Assembly (NCBI GenBank): GCA_903948415.1
Contig: CAJAYO010000629.1
Location: forward strand, 1 to 36,855
Source: an uncultured Opitutia bacterium
Lineage (GTDB): Bacteria > Verrucomicrobiota > Verrucomicrobiia > Opitutales > Opitutaceae
Length of the DNA: 36,855 nucleotides
Reading direction: 5' to 3'
The notes under the pieces were generated by a model. The model ran no database searches, was not told the origin of the DNA, and worked only from the letters and a program-made list of their open reading frames with translations. The first letter of the stretch is position 1. Each line of letters starts with the position of its first letter. Of the stretch, positions 8,436-17,688 are shown piece after piece. A program made the translations under genes and the position numbers.

Positions 8436-9854
8436 TTATCTGGCTTTGGCGATTTCGACGGCATAGGTGTGGACGACGCCGTGGAGGTTGGAGCGGAAAA
8501 CGATCCACTTCTGGTCGGGCGTGAAGGAGACGTTGGGTTCGAGGAGATAGTTGTGTTTGGCCAGGTTCACGAGGCGTTCGGATTTGAGGCGGCCGGTATC
8601 GATGAGGGTCGCGGAGTCGGGGTTCTTCACGCCGGCGACGTCCGGGATGCGTTCGGGGCGGAAGAGGTAAATCCATTTTCCGTCTTTGGCGTGGGCGACC
8701 ATTTCCTCGTCGCCGCCGTCGCCGGCGAAGAGCCGGCCGTCGGGGGAGATGTTGAAATGGACGGACCATTCGTCGCGGGAGAGGTGATACCAAGTGCGCT
8801 TGGCGGTGGCGAGGTCGTAGCCGGCGAGCCAGAAATCTTCGCCGCGCGGAGTCTGGAGGTCATACCAGACGGTGCGGCCGTCGGCGGAGAAGAACTCGTG
8901 GCCGGCGATCTCCATGTTCATGGTGCGCGTGTGGACTTTGGTGAGGCCGGTGCCGTCGGTGCGGATGAGCCAGACGCGGTCGACTTCATGCCAGGTGCCC
9001 TCGTGGCAGAACATGATCTGGTGCGGATCGGTGGGGGAAAACTGGAGGTGGCCGAGCCACTCGCGTTCGCGGAGGACTTCTTTGGTTTCGCCGGTGGCGA
9101 GGTTGACGGTGAAGATGACCTGGGGCGGGCCCTGGCGGATGGCCATGAGGCGGTGGTGGAGGGCGAGGTCTTTGGCTTCGGCGTAGGTCATGGGCGTGCC
9201 GTCGGGCCAGTTCGCGGAGTAGTTGCCCTGAAAGGTGGGATTGGCGCCGGCGGCGTTGGGTTGGCTGGCGGCGGTGTTGGTCAAGCCGGCGGGCGGGCCG
9301 TCGGGTGCGCCGCGGGGAGCATCGCCGCCCTCGCGGTAGACGCCGAGCATGAGGGTTTCGTCGGCGTTGATGGAGGAGACGCCGCCGCGGGGGAGTTTGG
9401 CGACCTCGCGGGTTTTCTTCGTGGCGAGGTTTGTGGCGAAGACGCGGACTTCGGACGAGGGAGGTGGGGTGGTGGTCGGAGGCGCGGCGGGGGCGGCGGG
9501 ATCGCGCGCGGCGCGCTGGGAGTAGTAAACGTCGCCGGATTTTTTGCCGACCATAATGACGTTCACGCGGCCGGTGACGACGGACTCGATCGCGCGGGTG
9601 GCGAGGTCGACGGTCGAGATGCCGGTGGGGGTGGTGATGACGAGTTTTTTGCCGTCGGGGGAGTAGGCGTTTTGGTGGAAGTAGAGCGAAGCGCTGCCGG
9701 GCTCCGTGGTCAGGCGGACGATGCGGTGGCCGGTGTCGGGGTCGATCCAGTCGGTCGGTGGATCGGCGGCCGGGGCGGGGGCGGCGGCGAGGAGGGTGGC
9801 GAACAGGGCGGACAGGACGGAAGGGACGAAAAGGGAATGGGGAGCGGGGCGCAT
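8436..9854 (-). CDS. Oligogalacturonate lyase-like protein (PL22 family), signal peptide present
   Basis: DWIDPDTGHRIVRLT...LYFHQNAYSPDGKKL, LGHLQFSPTDPHQIMFCHEGTWHEVDRVW, AGHEFFSADGRTVWYDLQTPR, NYLLEPNVSFTPDQKW; N-terminus MRPAPHSLFVPSVLSALFATLLAAAPAPAA. Confidence 0.8.
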   Translation of the reverse strand: MRPAPHSLFVPSVLSALFATLLAAAPAPAADPPTDWIDPDTGHRIVRLTTEPGSASLYFHQNAYSPDGKKLVITTPTGISTVDLATRAIESVVTGRVNVIMVGKKSGDVYYSQRAARDPAAPAAPPTTTPPPSSEVRVFATNLATKKTREVAKLPRGGVSSINADETLMLGVYREGGDAPRGAPDGPPAGLTNTAASQPNAAGANPTFQGNYSANWPDGTPMTYAEAKDLALHHRLMAIRQGPPQVIFTVNLATGETKEVLREREWLGHLQFSPTDPHQIMFCHEGTWHEVDRVWLIRTDGTGLTKVHTRTMNMEIAGHEFFSADGRTVWYDLQTPRGEDFWLAGYDLATAKRTWYHLSRDEWSVHFNISPDGRLFAGDGGDEEMVAHAKDGKWIYLFRPERIPDVAGVKNPDSATLIDTGRLKSERLVNLAKHNYLLEPNVSFTPDQKWIVFRSNLHGVVHTYAVEIAKAR

Positions 9855-9875
9855 GGGTGGGGGGATCGGAGGGCG

Positions 9876-9895
9876 GGTCGAAGACCTCGACCTAC
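9876..9895 (-). repeat. GTAG-headed palindrome GTAGGTCGAGGTCTTCGACC
   Basis: Minus strand GTA + GGTCGA-GGTCT-TCGACC; the TAG of the head is the stop codon of the downstream-coordinate CDS (9892-9894). Confidence 0.6.
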
Positions 9896-11205
9896 TTTTT
9901 AACTTGGACGGCGTAGGTGTGGGTGGTGGCGCGCTGGCCGCGGCCGGGGTTGGTGTGGAAATTGCCGGAGAAGATGAGCCACTTGCCGTCGCGCGTGAAG
10001 GTGAGGTTCGGCTCGACGCCGGTGTCTTTGCTGTAGTTGTGGTGGGCCAGGTTGACGAGGCGCTCGGAGCGGAGGACGCCGATGTCGATGAGCGGTTTTT
10101 GGTCGCGGAACGAACTGCCGCGGACGGGCGAGGGGTAAAACGCGTAGATCCATTGGCCCTGGCAGGGAGGGTCGAGGCGGGTGCCGTCACCGGAGAACGC
10201 GGCCACGCTGTCGGCGCCACCGCCGTCGCCGGCGAAGAACGTGCCGTCGGGGGCGACGTTGTAGTGGACGGACCACTCCTCGCGCTTGAGGTTATACCAG
10301 GTGCGGTGGCCGGTGGTGAGGTCGACGTTGGCGAGCCAGAAGACGGTGCTGCGCGGGGTCTGGAGGTCATACCAAACTTTTTTTCCGTCGGGGCTGAAGA
10401 ATTCGTGGCCCTGAATTTCCAGGTTTATGGTGCGCTCGTGGAGGAGGCGGGCGGGGGAACCGTCGGCGCGGACGGTCCAGGTGCGGTCGTTGAAGTGCCA
10501 CGGGCCCTCGTGGCAGAAGAGGATTTGGAGCGGGTCGGTGGGCGAGCACTGGAGGTGGTTGGTCCAGTCGTTTTCGCGGTGGAGGACGCGGAAGGCGCCG
10601 GTTTTGACGTCGATCGTATAGATCATTTTCGGGGTGCCGGCGGCCCACTGGGCTTCGAGCGTGCCGCCGGCGCCGCCGGCCGGTGGGGTGCGCGGGATGG
10701 TCGGGCCGTCGGGGTCGCGGGCGATACCGACGAGGAGGGATTCGTCGCAGTTGAGGGCGAACTGGCCGCCGCGGCCGCGGGCAACTTCGGGGAGCGCGAT
10801 GACGGTGCGCTCGGCGTGCGTGTCGAGATGGAGGGCGACGATGGAATTTTCGCGGCGGACGTAGGCTTCGCGGGTGCGCCAGGCGGTGGCGATGGCGCGG
10901 GTGTTGGGGGCGACGATTTCGATTTTCGGCGGAGAAACGCCGAGCGTGGCGAGGTTGACGGTGGCGAGGTCGGTCACGCCAGGCGTGTCGGTGCGCGTGT
11001 GGATGATGAGTTTGTCGCCCTCGGGGGTGTAGCCGTTTTGGTGGAAGTAGAGGCTGGAGCCGCCTAGGTCGGGGGAGAGGCGGATGACGCGGTGGCCGGT
11101 GTCGGGATCGATCCAGTCGCGCGGGGGCGGATCGGCGGCGAAGGCGAGGAGGAACAGCCCGGACAGACACGAGACGCAGGACAGCAGGCGGAAAGCGGAA
11201 CGCAT
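9892..11205 (-). CDS. Second oligogalacturonate lyase-like protein (PL22 family), signal peptide present
   Basis: DWIDPDTGHRVIRLSPDLGGSSLYFHQNGYTPEGDKL, NHLQCSPTDPLQILFCHEGPWHFNDRTW, QGHEFFSPDGKKVWYDLQTPR, VEPNLTFTRDGKWLIF; start ATG 11205 with MRSAFRLLSCVSCLSGLFLLAFAA. Confidence 0.8.
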   Translation of the reverse strand: MRSAFRLLSCVSCLSGLFLLAFAADPPPRDWIDPDTGHRVIRLSPDLGGSSLYFHQNGYTPEGDKLIIHTRTDTPGVTDLATVNLATLGVSPPKIEIVAPNTRAIATAWRTREAYVRRENSIVALHLDTHAERTVIALPEVARGRGGQFALNCDESLLVGIARDPDGPTIPRTPPAGGAGGTLEAQWAAGTPKMIYTIDVKTGAFRVLHRENDWTNHLQCSPTDPLQILFCHEGPWHFNDRTWTVRADGSPARLLHERTINLEIQGHEFFSPDGKKVWYDLQTPRSTVFWLANVDLTTGHRTWYNLKREEWSVHYNVAPDGTFFAGDGGGADSVAAFSGDGTRLDPPCQGQWIYAFYPSPVRGSSFRDQKPLIDIGVLRSERLVNLAHHNYSKDTGVEPNLTFTRDGKWLIFSGNFHTNPGRGQRATTHTYAVQVKK

Positions 11206-11347
11206 AGGGGAGGATTGCGCGCCTGACGCGGGGCGGGGGTGGGCGATGCGCGCGGGGTAGGCGGACAGTTTGAGCGCGGGCGGGACGAGGCTGGGGTGGG
11301 CCGCAAAAAGGCGCAAGATGCGCAACAAGACGGGAGCGCGGGCGGTG

Positions 11348-13060
11348 CTACGGGCTGGGCTTCGTGGCGGCGGAGACGGCGAGGCCGTCGCAGGTGAGCG
11401 TGAGTTGGCCGGCGTCGGTCGTGGCGGCGACGGGGCCGTGCGGACCGACGGAGAGGGCGAAGGCGGTGATGGCTTCGTCGAGGGCGGCGAGATCGAATTC
11501 GCGTTCGGGGCCGTGGTAAAATTCGACGTCGAGATAACGGAGATTGGCGGTCTGGCCGGGGGTGAGTTTGCCGGGGAGGTCGCCGAGGCGGGCGTGGGCG
11601 AGGGTGACGTGGAAGGTGAGATCGCCGGCGGTGAGGGTGGCCTGCGTGGGGGACGTGACGGCCAGGGCGGCGTTTTTCGCGGCGGGGCCGCCGAGTTCGA
11701 AACGGAGGCGGAGATCGCGGGCGCGGATTTTCGCGCCTTTGACTTTGTCGAGGGAGACGTGGGTATCGCCGCCGTTGGTGAGGAGGTTAACCGCGCCGAC
11801 GACGAGGCCTGCGCGTTGGGTGCCGTGGAAGATGGCGGAGGAGAAGTCGTAGTCGTTTTTCAGGAAGCGGAGTTGGAGGTAGCCGGGCGCGGCGGCGGTG
11901 CCGAAGTGGGCGAGGAGCGGACGCCGTTGGTTCCACAGGTCGCCGCGGTTGATCGAGCCGAGGGCGAACTGCGGGTGGAGGTAGGTCGTGCCGACGGTGG
12001 AGGAACGTTTGATAAACGTCTCGGTGACCGTGCGGGGCGCGGTGAGTGACGCGAAGAGCGGCTCGAGGTCGGGCGGACAATGGAGGGGCAGGCGGAGTTC
12101 TTCGCGGTCGGGGGCATCGACGCCGAAGTCGATGCGGCCGGCGGTGGCGCGTTGGATGAGGGCGAGCGTGCCGTCGGAGTACAGCGAGCGGTAGGCGCGG
12201 CTGTGCGGACCGGCCCACTGCCGGGTGGGCGCGTGAAAGTGCGTGGCGATTTCCTGCCAGGCGTGGCGGAGGAGATCGTCGATGAGAGGTTGCGCGGAGG
12301 GCGTGCGGACGTGGGCCTTGAGGCGCGAGAGCTCAAGCAGGGCGATGATGGTGTAGGTGGGGCTGTTGTATTCCTCGAACGTGCCGTTGTCGCGGGTGTA
12401 GGCGTGAAAGCGCGTGAGGCGGGCGAGCCCGTAGGTGCGATACTCGTCGTTCGAAAGGAGTTCGCCGGCGACGAGCGTCACGTAGGCGCCCATGATCGCG
12501 ATGTTGGTGTAGCCGGGGCCGACGTTGCGCTGCTTGATGGCGGCGCAGGCGCGGAGAATCGAGGCGTCGACGGCGGCGGCGAGATCGGCGGGGAGACGGT
12601 CGCGGTGGTCGCGGGCGATTTGGAGGAGGGCGACGCCGTTGAAGTCGGCCCAGTTGAAATCGGGCGGGCTCATTTTCGCGAGCGGTTCCTCGAGAAACCA
12701 GGACCAGATGCCGTGGGTTTTGCTGGCGGGGTCGGAGTCTTGGAGCGCGATCACGCGGCGGAGGATGGCGCAGGCGCGGTCGAGGTGCTCCGGTTTGCCG
12801 GTGTCGAGGAGGCCGACGGCGTAGGTGAACGCGTCGCGGGTAGAGTGCACGAAGCCGCCTTTGAGCGTGGTGTGGTAACCGGGCGACGAGAACGGGCGCT
12901 TGGGCATCTGCTCGGCGGGATCCCACTGCGCATGGTGCGGGGCGAGGGCGCGTTCGAGACGGGCGAGTTGCGCGGTGTCGGGAGGTGTCCACGCGGCGCG
13001 GGCGCAGAGCGCAGCGCACGCGAGGGCGATGGGGAGGGCGAGGCGCCGGACAACATTCAT
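11348..13060 (-). CDS. Secreted 570-aa protein, possible (alpha/alpha)-toroid polysaccharide lyase-like; unassigned
   Basis: Signal peptide MNVVRRLALPIALACAALCARA; helical-rich N-terminal half (GIWSWFLEEPLAKMSPPDFNWADFNG, NIAIMGAYVTLVAGELL, GTFEEYNSPTYTIIALLELSRL) and beta-rich C-terminal half. Confidence 0.6.
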   Translation of the reverse strand: MNVVRRLALPIALACAALCARAAWTPPDTAQLARLERALAPHHAQWDPAEQMPKRPFSSPGYHTTLKGGFVHSTRDAFTYAVGLLDTGKPEHLDRACAILRRVIALQDSDPASKTHGIWSWFLEEPLAKMSPPDFNWADFNGVALLQIARDHRDRLPADLAAAVDASILRACAAIKQRNVGPGYTNIAIMGAYVTLVAGELLSNDEYRTYGLARLTRFHAYTRDNGTFEEYNSPTYTIIALLELSRLKAHVRTPSAQPLIDDLLRHAWQEIATHFHAPTRQWAGPHSRAYRSLYSDGTLALIQRATAGRIDFGVDAPDREELRLPLHCPPDLEPLFASLTAPRTVTETFIKRSSTVGTTYLHPQFALGSINRGDLWNQRRPLLAHFGTAAAPGYLQLRFLKNDYDFSSAIFHGTQRAGLVVGAVNLLTNGGDTHVSLDKVKGAKIRARDLRLRFELGGPAAKNAALAVTSPTQATLTAGDLTFHVTLAHARLGDLPGKLTPGQTANLRYLDVEFYHGPEREFDLAALDEAITAFALSVGPHGPVAATTDAGQLTLTCDGLAVSAATKPSP

Positions 13061-13076
13061 GCGGACGGAGGAAGGA

Positions 13077-13700
13077 CTATGGTTTCGAAGTCGGGGCGAG
13101 GTGGCCGGCGGCGACGGCCTCGCGGAGCATGTGTTCGATGGCTTCCCAGAGGACGGTGGAGCCGTCGGCGACGGGGGCGCTGCGGCCCTGAGCCTTGTCG
13201 TGGGTGACGTGGTGCTTGCGCCAGCTGCCGCCTTCGGTGCGGGCGTTGAGGAGCATGGGCTGGAAGCGGTCGCAGGCGTGGGCGAATTTCGCCTCGGGCG
13301 TCGTGCGGGCTTCGAACTCGTCCCAGAGGGCGCGGAATTCGCGGGACTGGTCGGCGGGAAGGAGACCGAAAATGCGGTCGGCGGCGCGGGCCTCGCGGTC
13401 GTGCTGATTGACCATCGCGGCGGTGTCGTAGGCGAAGGTGTCGCCGGCGTCGATTTCCACGAGGTCGTGGATGAGGCCCATCTTGAGGACGCGGAGGACG
13501 TCGAGCTGCGGGACGTTGGCGTGCTCGGCGAGGACGATGACGCAGAGGCAGAAGGCCCAGGAGTGTTCGGCGTCGTTTTCGGGGCGACGGCTCTGGGTGT
13601 TGATCGTCTGGCGGAAGATTTCCTTCAGTTTGTCGCACTCGGCGATGAAGGCGATCTGCTGGGCGAGGCGGGTGACCGGGTTGGCAGAGGGAGGAACCAC
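13077..13700 (-). CDS. HD-domain hydrolase (YfbR/HDDC2-like nucleotidase family)
   Basis: AEHSWAFCLCVIVLAEHA and MGLIHDLVEIDAGDTFAYD (HD motif), GRFQP-like FAHACDRFQPMLLN. GTG start at 13700 is a guess; no in-frame ATG close by. Confidence 0.7.
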   Translation of the reverse strand: MVPPSANPVTRLAQQIAFIAECDKLKEIFRQTINTQSRRPENDAEHSWAFCLCVIVLAEHANVPQLDVLRVLKMGLIHDLVEIDAGDTFAYDTAAMVNQHDREARAADRIFGLLPADQSREFRALWDEFEARTTPEAKFAHACDRFQPMLLNARTEGGSWRKHHVTHDKAQGRSAPVADGSTVLWEAIEHMLREAVAAGHLAPTSKP

Positions 13701-13801
13701 GAGGGAGACCAAAGTCGCGAACGGCGGGCGGGGCAATGCCGGAGAGCATCCGGGGGCCGGTGCGCCGACGAGCGGGGAGCGCGCCCGGTCGGGCGGGCTG
13801 T

Positions 13802-14497
13802 TTATTTCAACAAGGGCGCGAGGAGGGGCGTCCACACCGCGTAGCCGGCGGGGGTCAGGTGGAGTTTGTCGGCGACGTAAAGTTCGGGGCGGGGCAGGCC
13901 GTCGGGGCCGAGCATGGGCTGCCAGATGTCGAGGAAGGCGAGGCGCTGGGGGGCGGTGGCGCAGTCGGCGGCGATGAGGGCGTTGGCTTTGAGGCCTTTT
14001 TCGCGGATATCCCAGCGTGAAGGGCTGGGCTTGATACCGATGAAGACGATCCTGGCGGCGGGGAGTGCGGCGTGGATTTTTGTGCGGAAGGCTTTGAAGT
14101 CGGCGGCGACGGTCTCGGGGGACTTGCCGGCTTTGAGGTCGTTGTCGCCGGCGTAGACGACGACGATGCGCGGTTGGTAGGGGAGGACGATGCGGTCGGC
14201 GTAGAAGACGCTGTCGGCGAGTTCGGAGCCGCCGAAGCCGCGGTTGATCGTCTGCACGCCGGGGAAATCCCGGGCGAGGGAGGTCCATTTGACGATGGAG
14301 GAACTGCCGACGAAGACGACGGCGTGGGCGGGGGGTGGGGTCGTGGCGTCGGCCTGGGTGAATTTGGCGATCGCGGCGGACCATTTTTCGGGCGCGGCGA
14401 ACCCGGCGCCGGCGCCCGTGAAAGCGAGGGCCAGCGCGAGCGCGAGGAGCCGGAGCCGGTTTTTCGACACCGGTCGGGAGGTGCGCGGGGGCGTCAT
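13802..14497 (-). CDS. Secreted SGNH/GDSL-like hydrolase
   Basis: VVFVGSSSIVKW, INRGFGGSELAD, VVYAGDNDLKAG, DKLHLTPAGY; signal peptide LRLLALALALAFTGAGAGFAA; ATG overlaps the RND pump stop (ATGA). Confidence 0.8.
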   Translation of the reverse strand: MTPPRTSRPVSKNRLRLLALALALAFTGAGAGFAAPEKWSAAIAKFTQADATTPPPAHAVVFVGSSSIVKWTSLARDFPGVQTINRGFGGSELADSVFYADRIVLPYQPRIVVVYAGDNDLKAGKSPETVAADFKAFRTKIHAALPAARIVFIGIKPSPSRWDIREKGLKANALIAADCATAPQRLAFLDIWQPMLGPDGLPRPELYVADKLHLTPAGYAVWTPLLAPLLK

Positions 14498-17400
14498 TTC
14501 GCCAGACCAACGGCCGTGGCGGCGCCGGCCGGGGCAGCACGGTCGCGTTCCACCTCGTCGACCGATTTCGGGGTCAGGTGCTTCGTGAACTTCTCCATGT
14601 AGAGGTAGAACACCGGGGTGATGTAGAGCGTCAGCAGCTGCGAGACGACCAGGCCGCCGACGACGGCGAGGCCGAGGGTGCGGCGGGCGTCGGCACCCGC
14701 ACCCCAACCGAGGGCGATCGGCAGGGTGCCGGCGAGGGCGGCGAGGGTGGTCATCATGATCGGGCGGAAGCGCACGATGCAGGCTTCGAAGATGGCTTCC
14801 TCGGCGCCCTTGTGGCGGTTGCGTTTCGCGTCGAGGGCGAAGTCGATCATCATAATCGCGTTTTTCTTCACGATCCCGATGAGCATGATCAGGCCGACGT
14901 AGCCGTAGATGTTCAGCTCCTGTTTGAAGAGCACGAGCGTGACGAGCGCGCCAAAGGTGGCGGACGGCAGGCCGGAAAGAATCGTCAGCGGGTGGACGAA
15001 GTCTTCGTAGAGGACGCCGAGCACGAGATAGATCACGAGGACGGCGATGAGGAGCGTCCAGCCGAGCCCATTGAGCGAACTGGTGAAGGCGGCGGCGGTG
15101 CCTTGGAAGGTGCCGCTGATGGTCGGGGGCAGGAGCTCGCGCGAAATTCGTTCGATCTCGGCGGTGGCCTCGCTGAGGGAGACTTCGGGGGTGAGGTTGA
15201 ACGTGAGCGTGACGGCGGGGACCTGGCCCATGTGCGCGACGGTAAGGGGGCCGACGGTCGAGCGGACTTTCGAGACGGACTCGAGGGGGATCAGTTTGCC
15301 CTCGCGGTTGCGCAGGTAGAGGAAGGCGAGAGCGCTCGGGTCGCGCTGGTATTGTTTGTCGAGCTCCAGGATGACGGAGTACTGATTGGTCGAGGTGTAA
15401 ATGGTGGAGACCTGGCGCGAGCCGAAGGCGCTGTAGAGGGTTTCTTCGACCTGTTGGGCGGTGAGGCCGAGCGAGGAGGCTTTGTCGCGATCGATGTCGA
15501 TGATGATCTGCGGGCTCGTGATCTGCAGATCCGAGTTTACGTCGATAAGGCCGGGGATTTCTTTGACGCGTTCGAGAAGGATCGGGGTGACGCGGTAGAG
15601 TTCCTGCAGATCGGTGCCGGAGAGGGTGTATTGGTAGACGGAACTGGCGCCGCGGCTGCCGAGGCGGATGCTGGGCGGAACTTGCGGGAAAACTTTCACG
15701 CCGGGAATGCCGGCGGTTTCGGTGCGCAACATCTGGGCGATGACGGTGGCGTTGGGGCGTTTGTCGCGGTCGATGAGACCGACGAACATGCGGCCGGTGT
15801 TGCCACCGCCGCTGCCGCTGCGACCGAACGAGCCCATCATGGACGAGGTGTCCGCGACGTAGGGATTTTTTCTCACGGCGGCCATCACCGCGGTCTGGTG
15901 GCGGACCATGGATTCGAAGGAGACGTCCTGGGCGGCTTCGATCGCGACACTGATGCGACCGGTGTCTTCGGTCGGGATGAAGCCCTTGGGCACAATATTG
16001 AGGAGCCAGAGCGTGAGGCCGACCATGGAGAACGCGACCAGCATGGTGACGACGCGGTAGCGCAGGGAGATCCGCAGGGTGCGCTCGTAGAGACCGACGC
16101 TGGCCTGGAGGATGCGTTCGGTGGTCCGGTAGAACAGGCCGTGTTTGGCCGCATGGTCGACGGGCTTCAGGAAACGGCTGCACAGCATCGGCGTGAGCGT
16201 GAGCGAGACGAAACCGGAGACCAAGATCGCCGCGCTGATCGTGACGGCGAATTCGTAGAGGAGGCGCCCGAGGACGCCGCCCATGAAGAGCACCGGGATG
16301 AACACAGCCACGAGCGAGATCGTCATCGAGAGGATGGTGAAGCCGATTTCGCGGGAGCCTTTGAGGGCGGCGGCCATCGGGGTTTCGCCGAGTTCGATGT
16401 GGCGGACGATGTTTTCGAGCATCACGATCGCGTCGTCCACGACGAAGCCGACCGAGAGGGTGAGGGCGAGCAGCGAGATGTTGTCGATGCTGAAGCCGAA
16501 GAAATACATGACGCCGAAGGTGCCGAGGATGGCGATGGGCATCGCGATGCTGGGGATGATCGTCGCGGAGGCCGAGCGGAGGAACAGGAAGATCACGAGC
16601 ACGACCAGGACGATGGCGAGCACGAGGGTGAATTTGACGTCGTGGACGGAGTCGCGGATGGCGAGCGATTTGTCGCTGAAGATCTCGAGGTTGACGGTGG
16701 CGGGCAGTTGGGCGCGGAAGGCGGGGAGCAGTTCCTTGATGCCGTCGACGACTTTGATCGTGTTGGTGCCGGGCTGGCGTTGGATCGACAGGGTGATGGT
16801 GCGCGTGGCTTTTTCCCCGGTGGCGAAGGCGGGGTCCTCCACGCCGTTGACGAACCGTTGGTCGAACCAGCTGTAGGATTTTTCGTTTTCGATGCCGTCG
16901 GTGACGTTGGCGACGTCGGCGAGGCGGACGGCGGCGCCGTTGCGGTAGCTGACGATGACCTTGCGGAAGCCCTCGGCGCTCTTGAGCTGGCCGGTGGCGA
17001 TGAGGGTGGTGGCCTTGTGCGTGCCGTCGAGGGTGCCGGAGGGGAGGTTGACGTTGTTGGTGTCGAGGGCGGTGCGGACCTCGTCGATGCCGATGCCGCG
17101 GGCGGCGAGGGCGCGCGGATCGAGGCGGACGCGCACGGCGTATTTCTGCGCGCCGAAGACGTTGACCTGCGAGACGCCGTCGACCGTGGAGATGCGCTGG
17201 GCGAGGATGGTCTCGGCGTATTCGTTGACCTCGGAGAGGGACAGCGTCGACGACGAGAGCGCGAGGAGGAGGACGGAGTCCTCCGCCGGATTTGATTTCC
17301 GAAACGACGGCGGGTTGGGCATGTCGCGCGGGAGGCGGCGCTGTACGGCGGAAATGGCCGACTGCACGTCTTGCGCGGCGCCGTCGATGTCGCGATCCAG

Positions 17401-17688
17401 GTTGAACTGGAGGGTGATCGAGGTGCTGCCGAGGGAACTGGTCGACGTCATCGAGTCGATGCCGGCGATGCTGGAGAGCTGTTGTTCGAGCGGGGTGGCC
17501 ACCGACGCGGCCATCGTTTCCGGACTCGCGCCGGGCAGGCTGGCGGAGATCGAGATGGTGGGGAAATCGACGTTGGGGAGCTCGCTGACCGGCAGCTTCT
17601 GATAAGCCATCCAGCCGAAGAGGGTGACGGCCGCGGTGATGAGTGTCGTCATCACGGGCCGGCGGATGAAGTGTTCGGGGATGTTCAT
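14494..17688 (-). CDS. RND efflux permease (HAE1/MdtB-AcrB type)
   Basis: 1064 aa; MNIPEHFIRRPVMTTLITAAVTLFGWMAYQKLPVSELPNVDFPTI start, GxxLLxLTLSVGFVVDDAIVMLENI, LIGIVKKNAIMMIDFAL, RFRPIMMTTLAALAGTLP. Confidence 0.95.
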   Translation of the reverse strand: MNIPEHFIRRPVMTTLITAAVTLFGWMAYQKLPVSELPNVDFPTISISASLPGASPETMAASVATPLEQQLSSIAGIDSMTSTSSLGSTSITLQFNLDRDIDGAAQDVQSAISAVQRRLPRDMPNPPSFRKSNPAEDSVLLLALSSSTLSLSEVNEYAETILAQRISTVDGVSQVNVFGAQKYAVRVRLDPRALAARGIGIDEVRTALDTNNVNLPSGTLDGTHKATTLIATGQLKSAEGFRKVIVSYRNGAAVRLADVANVTDGIENEKSYSWFDQRFVNGVEDPAFATGEKATRTITLSIQRQPGTNTIKVVDGIKELLPAFRAQLPATVNLEIFSDKSLAIRDSVHDVKFTLVLAIVLVVLVIFLFLRSASATIIPSIAMPIAILGTFGVMYFFGFSIDNISLLALTLSVGFVVDDAIVMLENIVRHIELGETPMAAALKGSREIGFTILSMTISLVAVFIPVLFMGGVLGRLLYEFAVTISAAILVSGFVSLTLTPMLCSRFLKPVDHAAKHGLFYRTTERILQASVGLYERTLRISLRYRVVTMLVAFSMVGLTLWLLNIVPKGFIPTEDTGRISVAIEAAQDVSFESMVRHQTAVMAAVRKNPYVADTSSMMGSFGRSGSGGGNTGRMFVGLIDRDKRPNATVIAQMLRTETAGIPGVKVFPQVPPSIRLGSRGASSVYQYTLSGTDLQELYRVTPILLERVKEIPGLIDVNSDLQITSPQIIIDIDRDKASSLGLTAQQVEETLYSAFGSRQVSTIYTSTNQYSVILELDKQYQRDPSALAFLYLRNREGKLIPLESVSKVRSTVGPLTVAHMGQVPAVTLTFNLTPEVSLSEATAEIERISRELLPPTISGTFQGTAAAFTSSLNGLGWTLLIAVLVIYLVLGVLYEDFVHPLTILSGLPSATFGALVTLVLFKQELNIYGYVGLIMLIGIVKKNAIMMIDFALDAKRNRHKGAEEAIFEACIVRFRPIMMTTLAALAGTLPIALGWGAGADARRTLGLAVVGGLVVSQLLTLYITPVFYLYMEKFTKHLTPKSVDEVERDRAAPAGAATAVGLAK

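Noticed and set aside
13701-14540. N-terminal extension of the HD hydrolase ORF
   Set aside because: Overlaps the SGNH hydrolase gene in another frame and has Arg/Pro-rich shadow composition.
14578-17295. 905-aa plus-strand ORF rich in Asp/Glu/Gly
   Set aside because: Antisense shadow of the RND pump gene; no recognisable domain.
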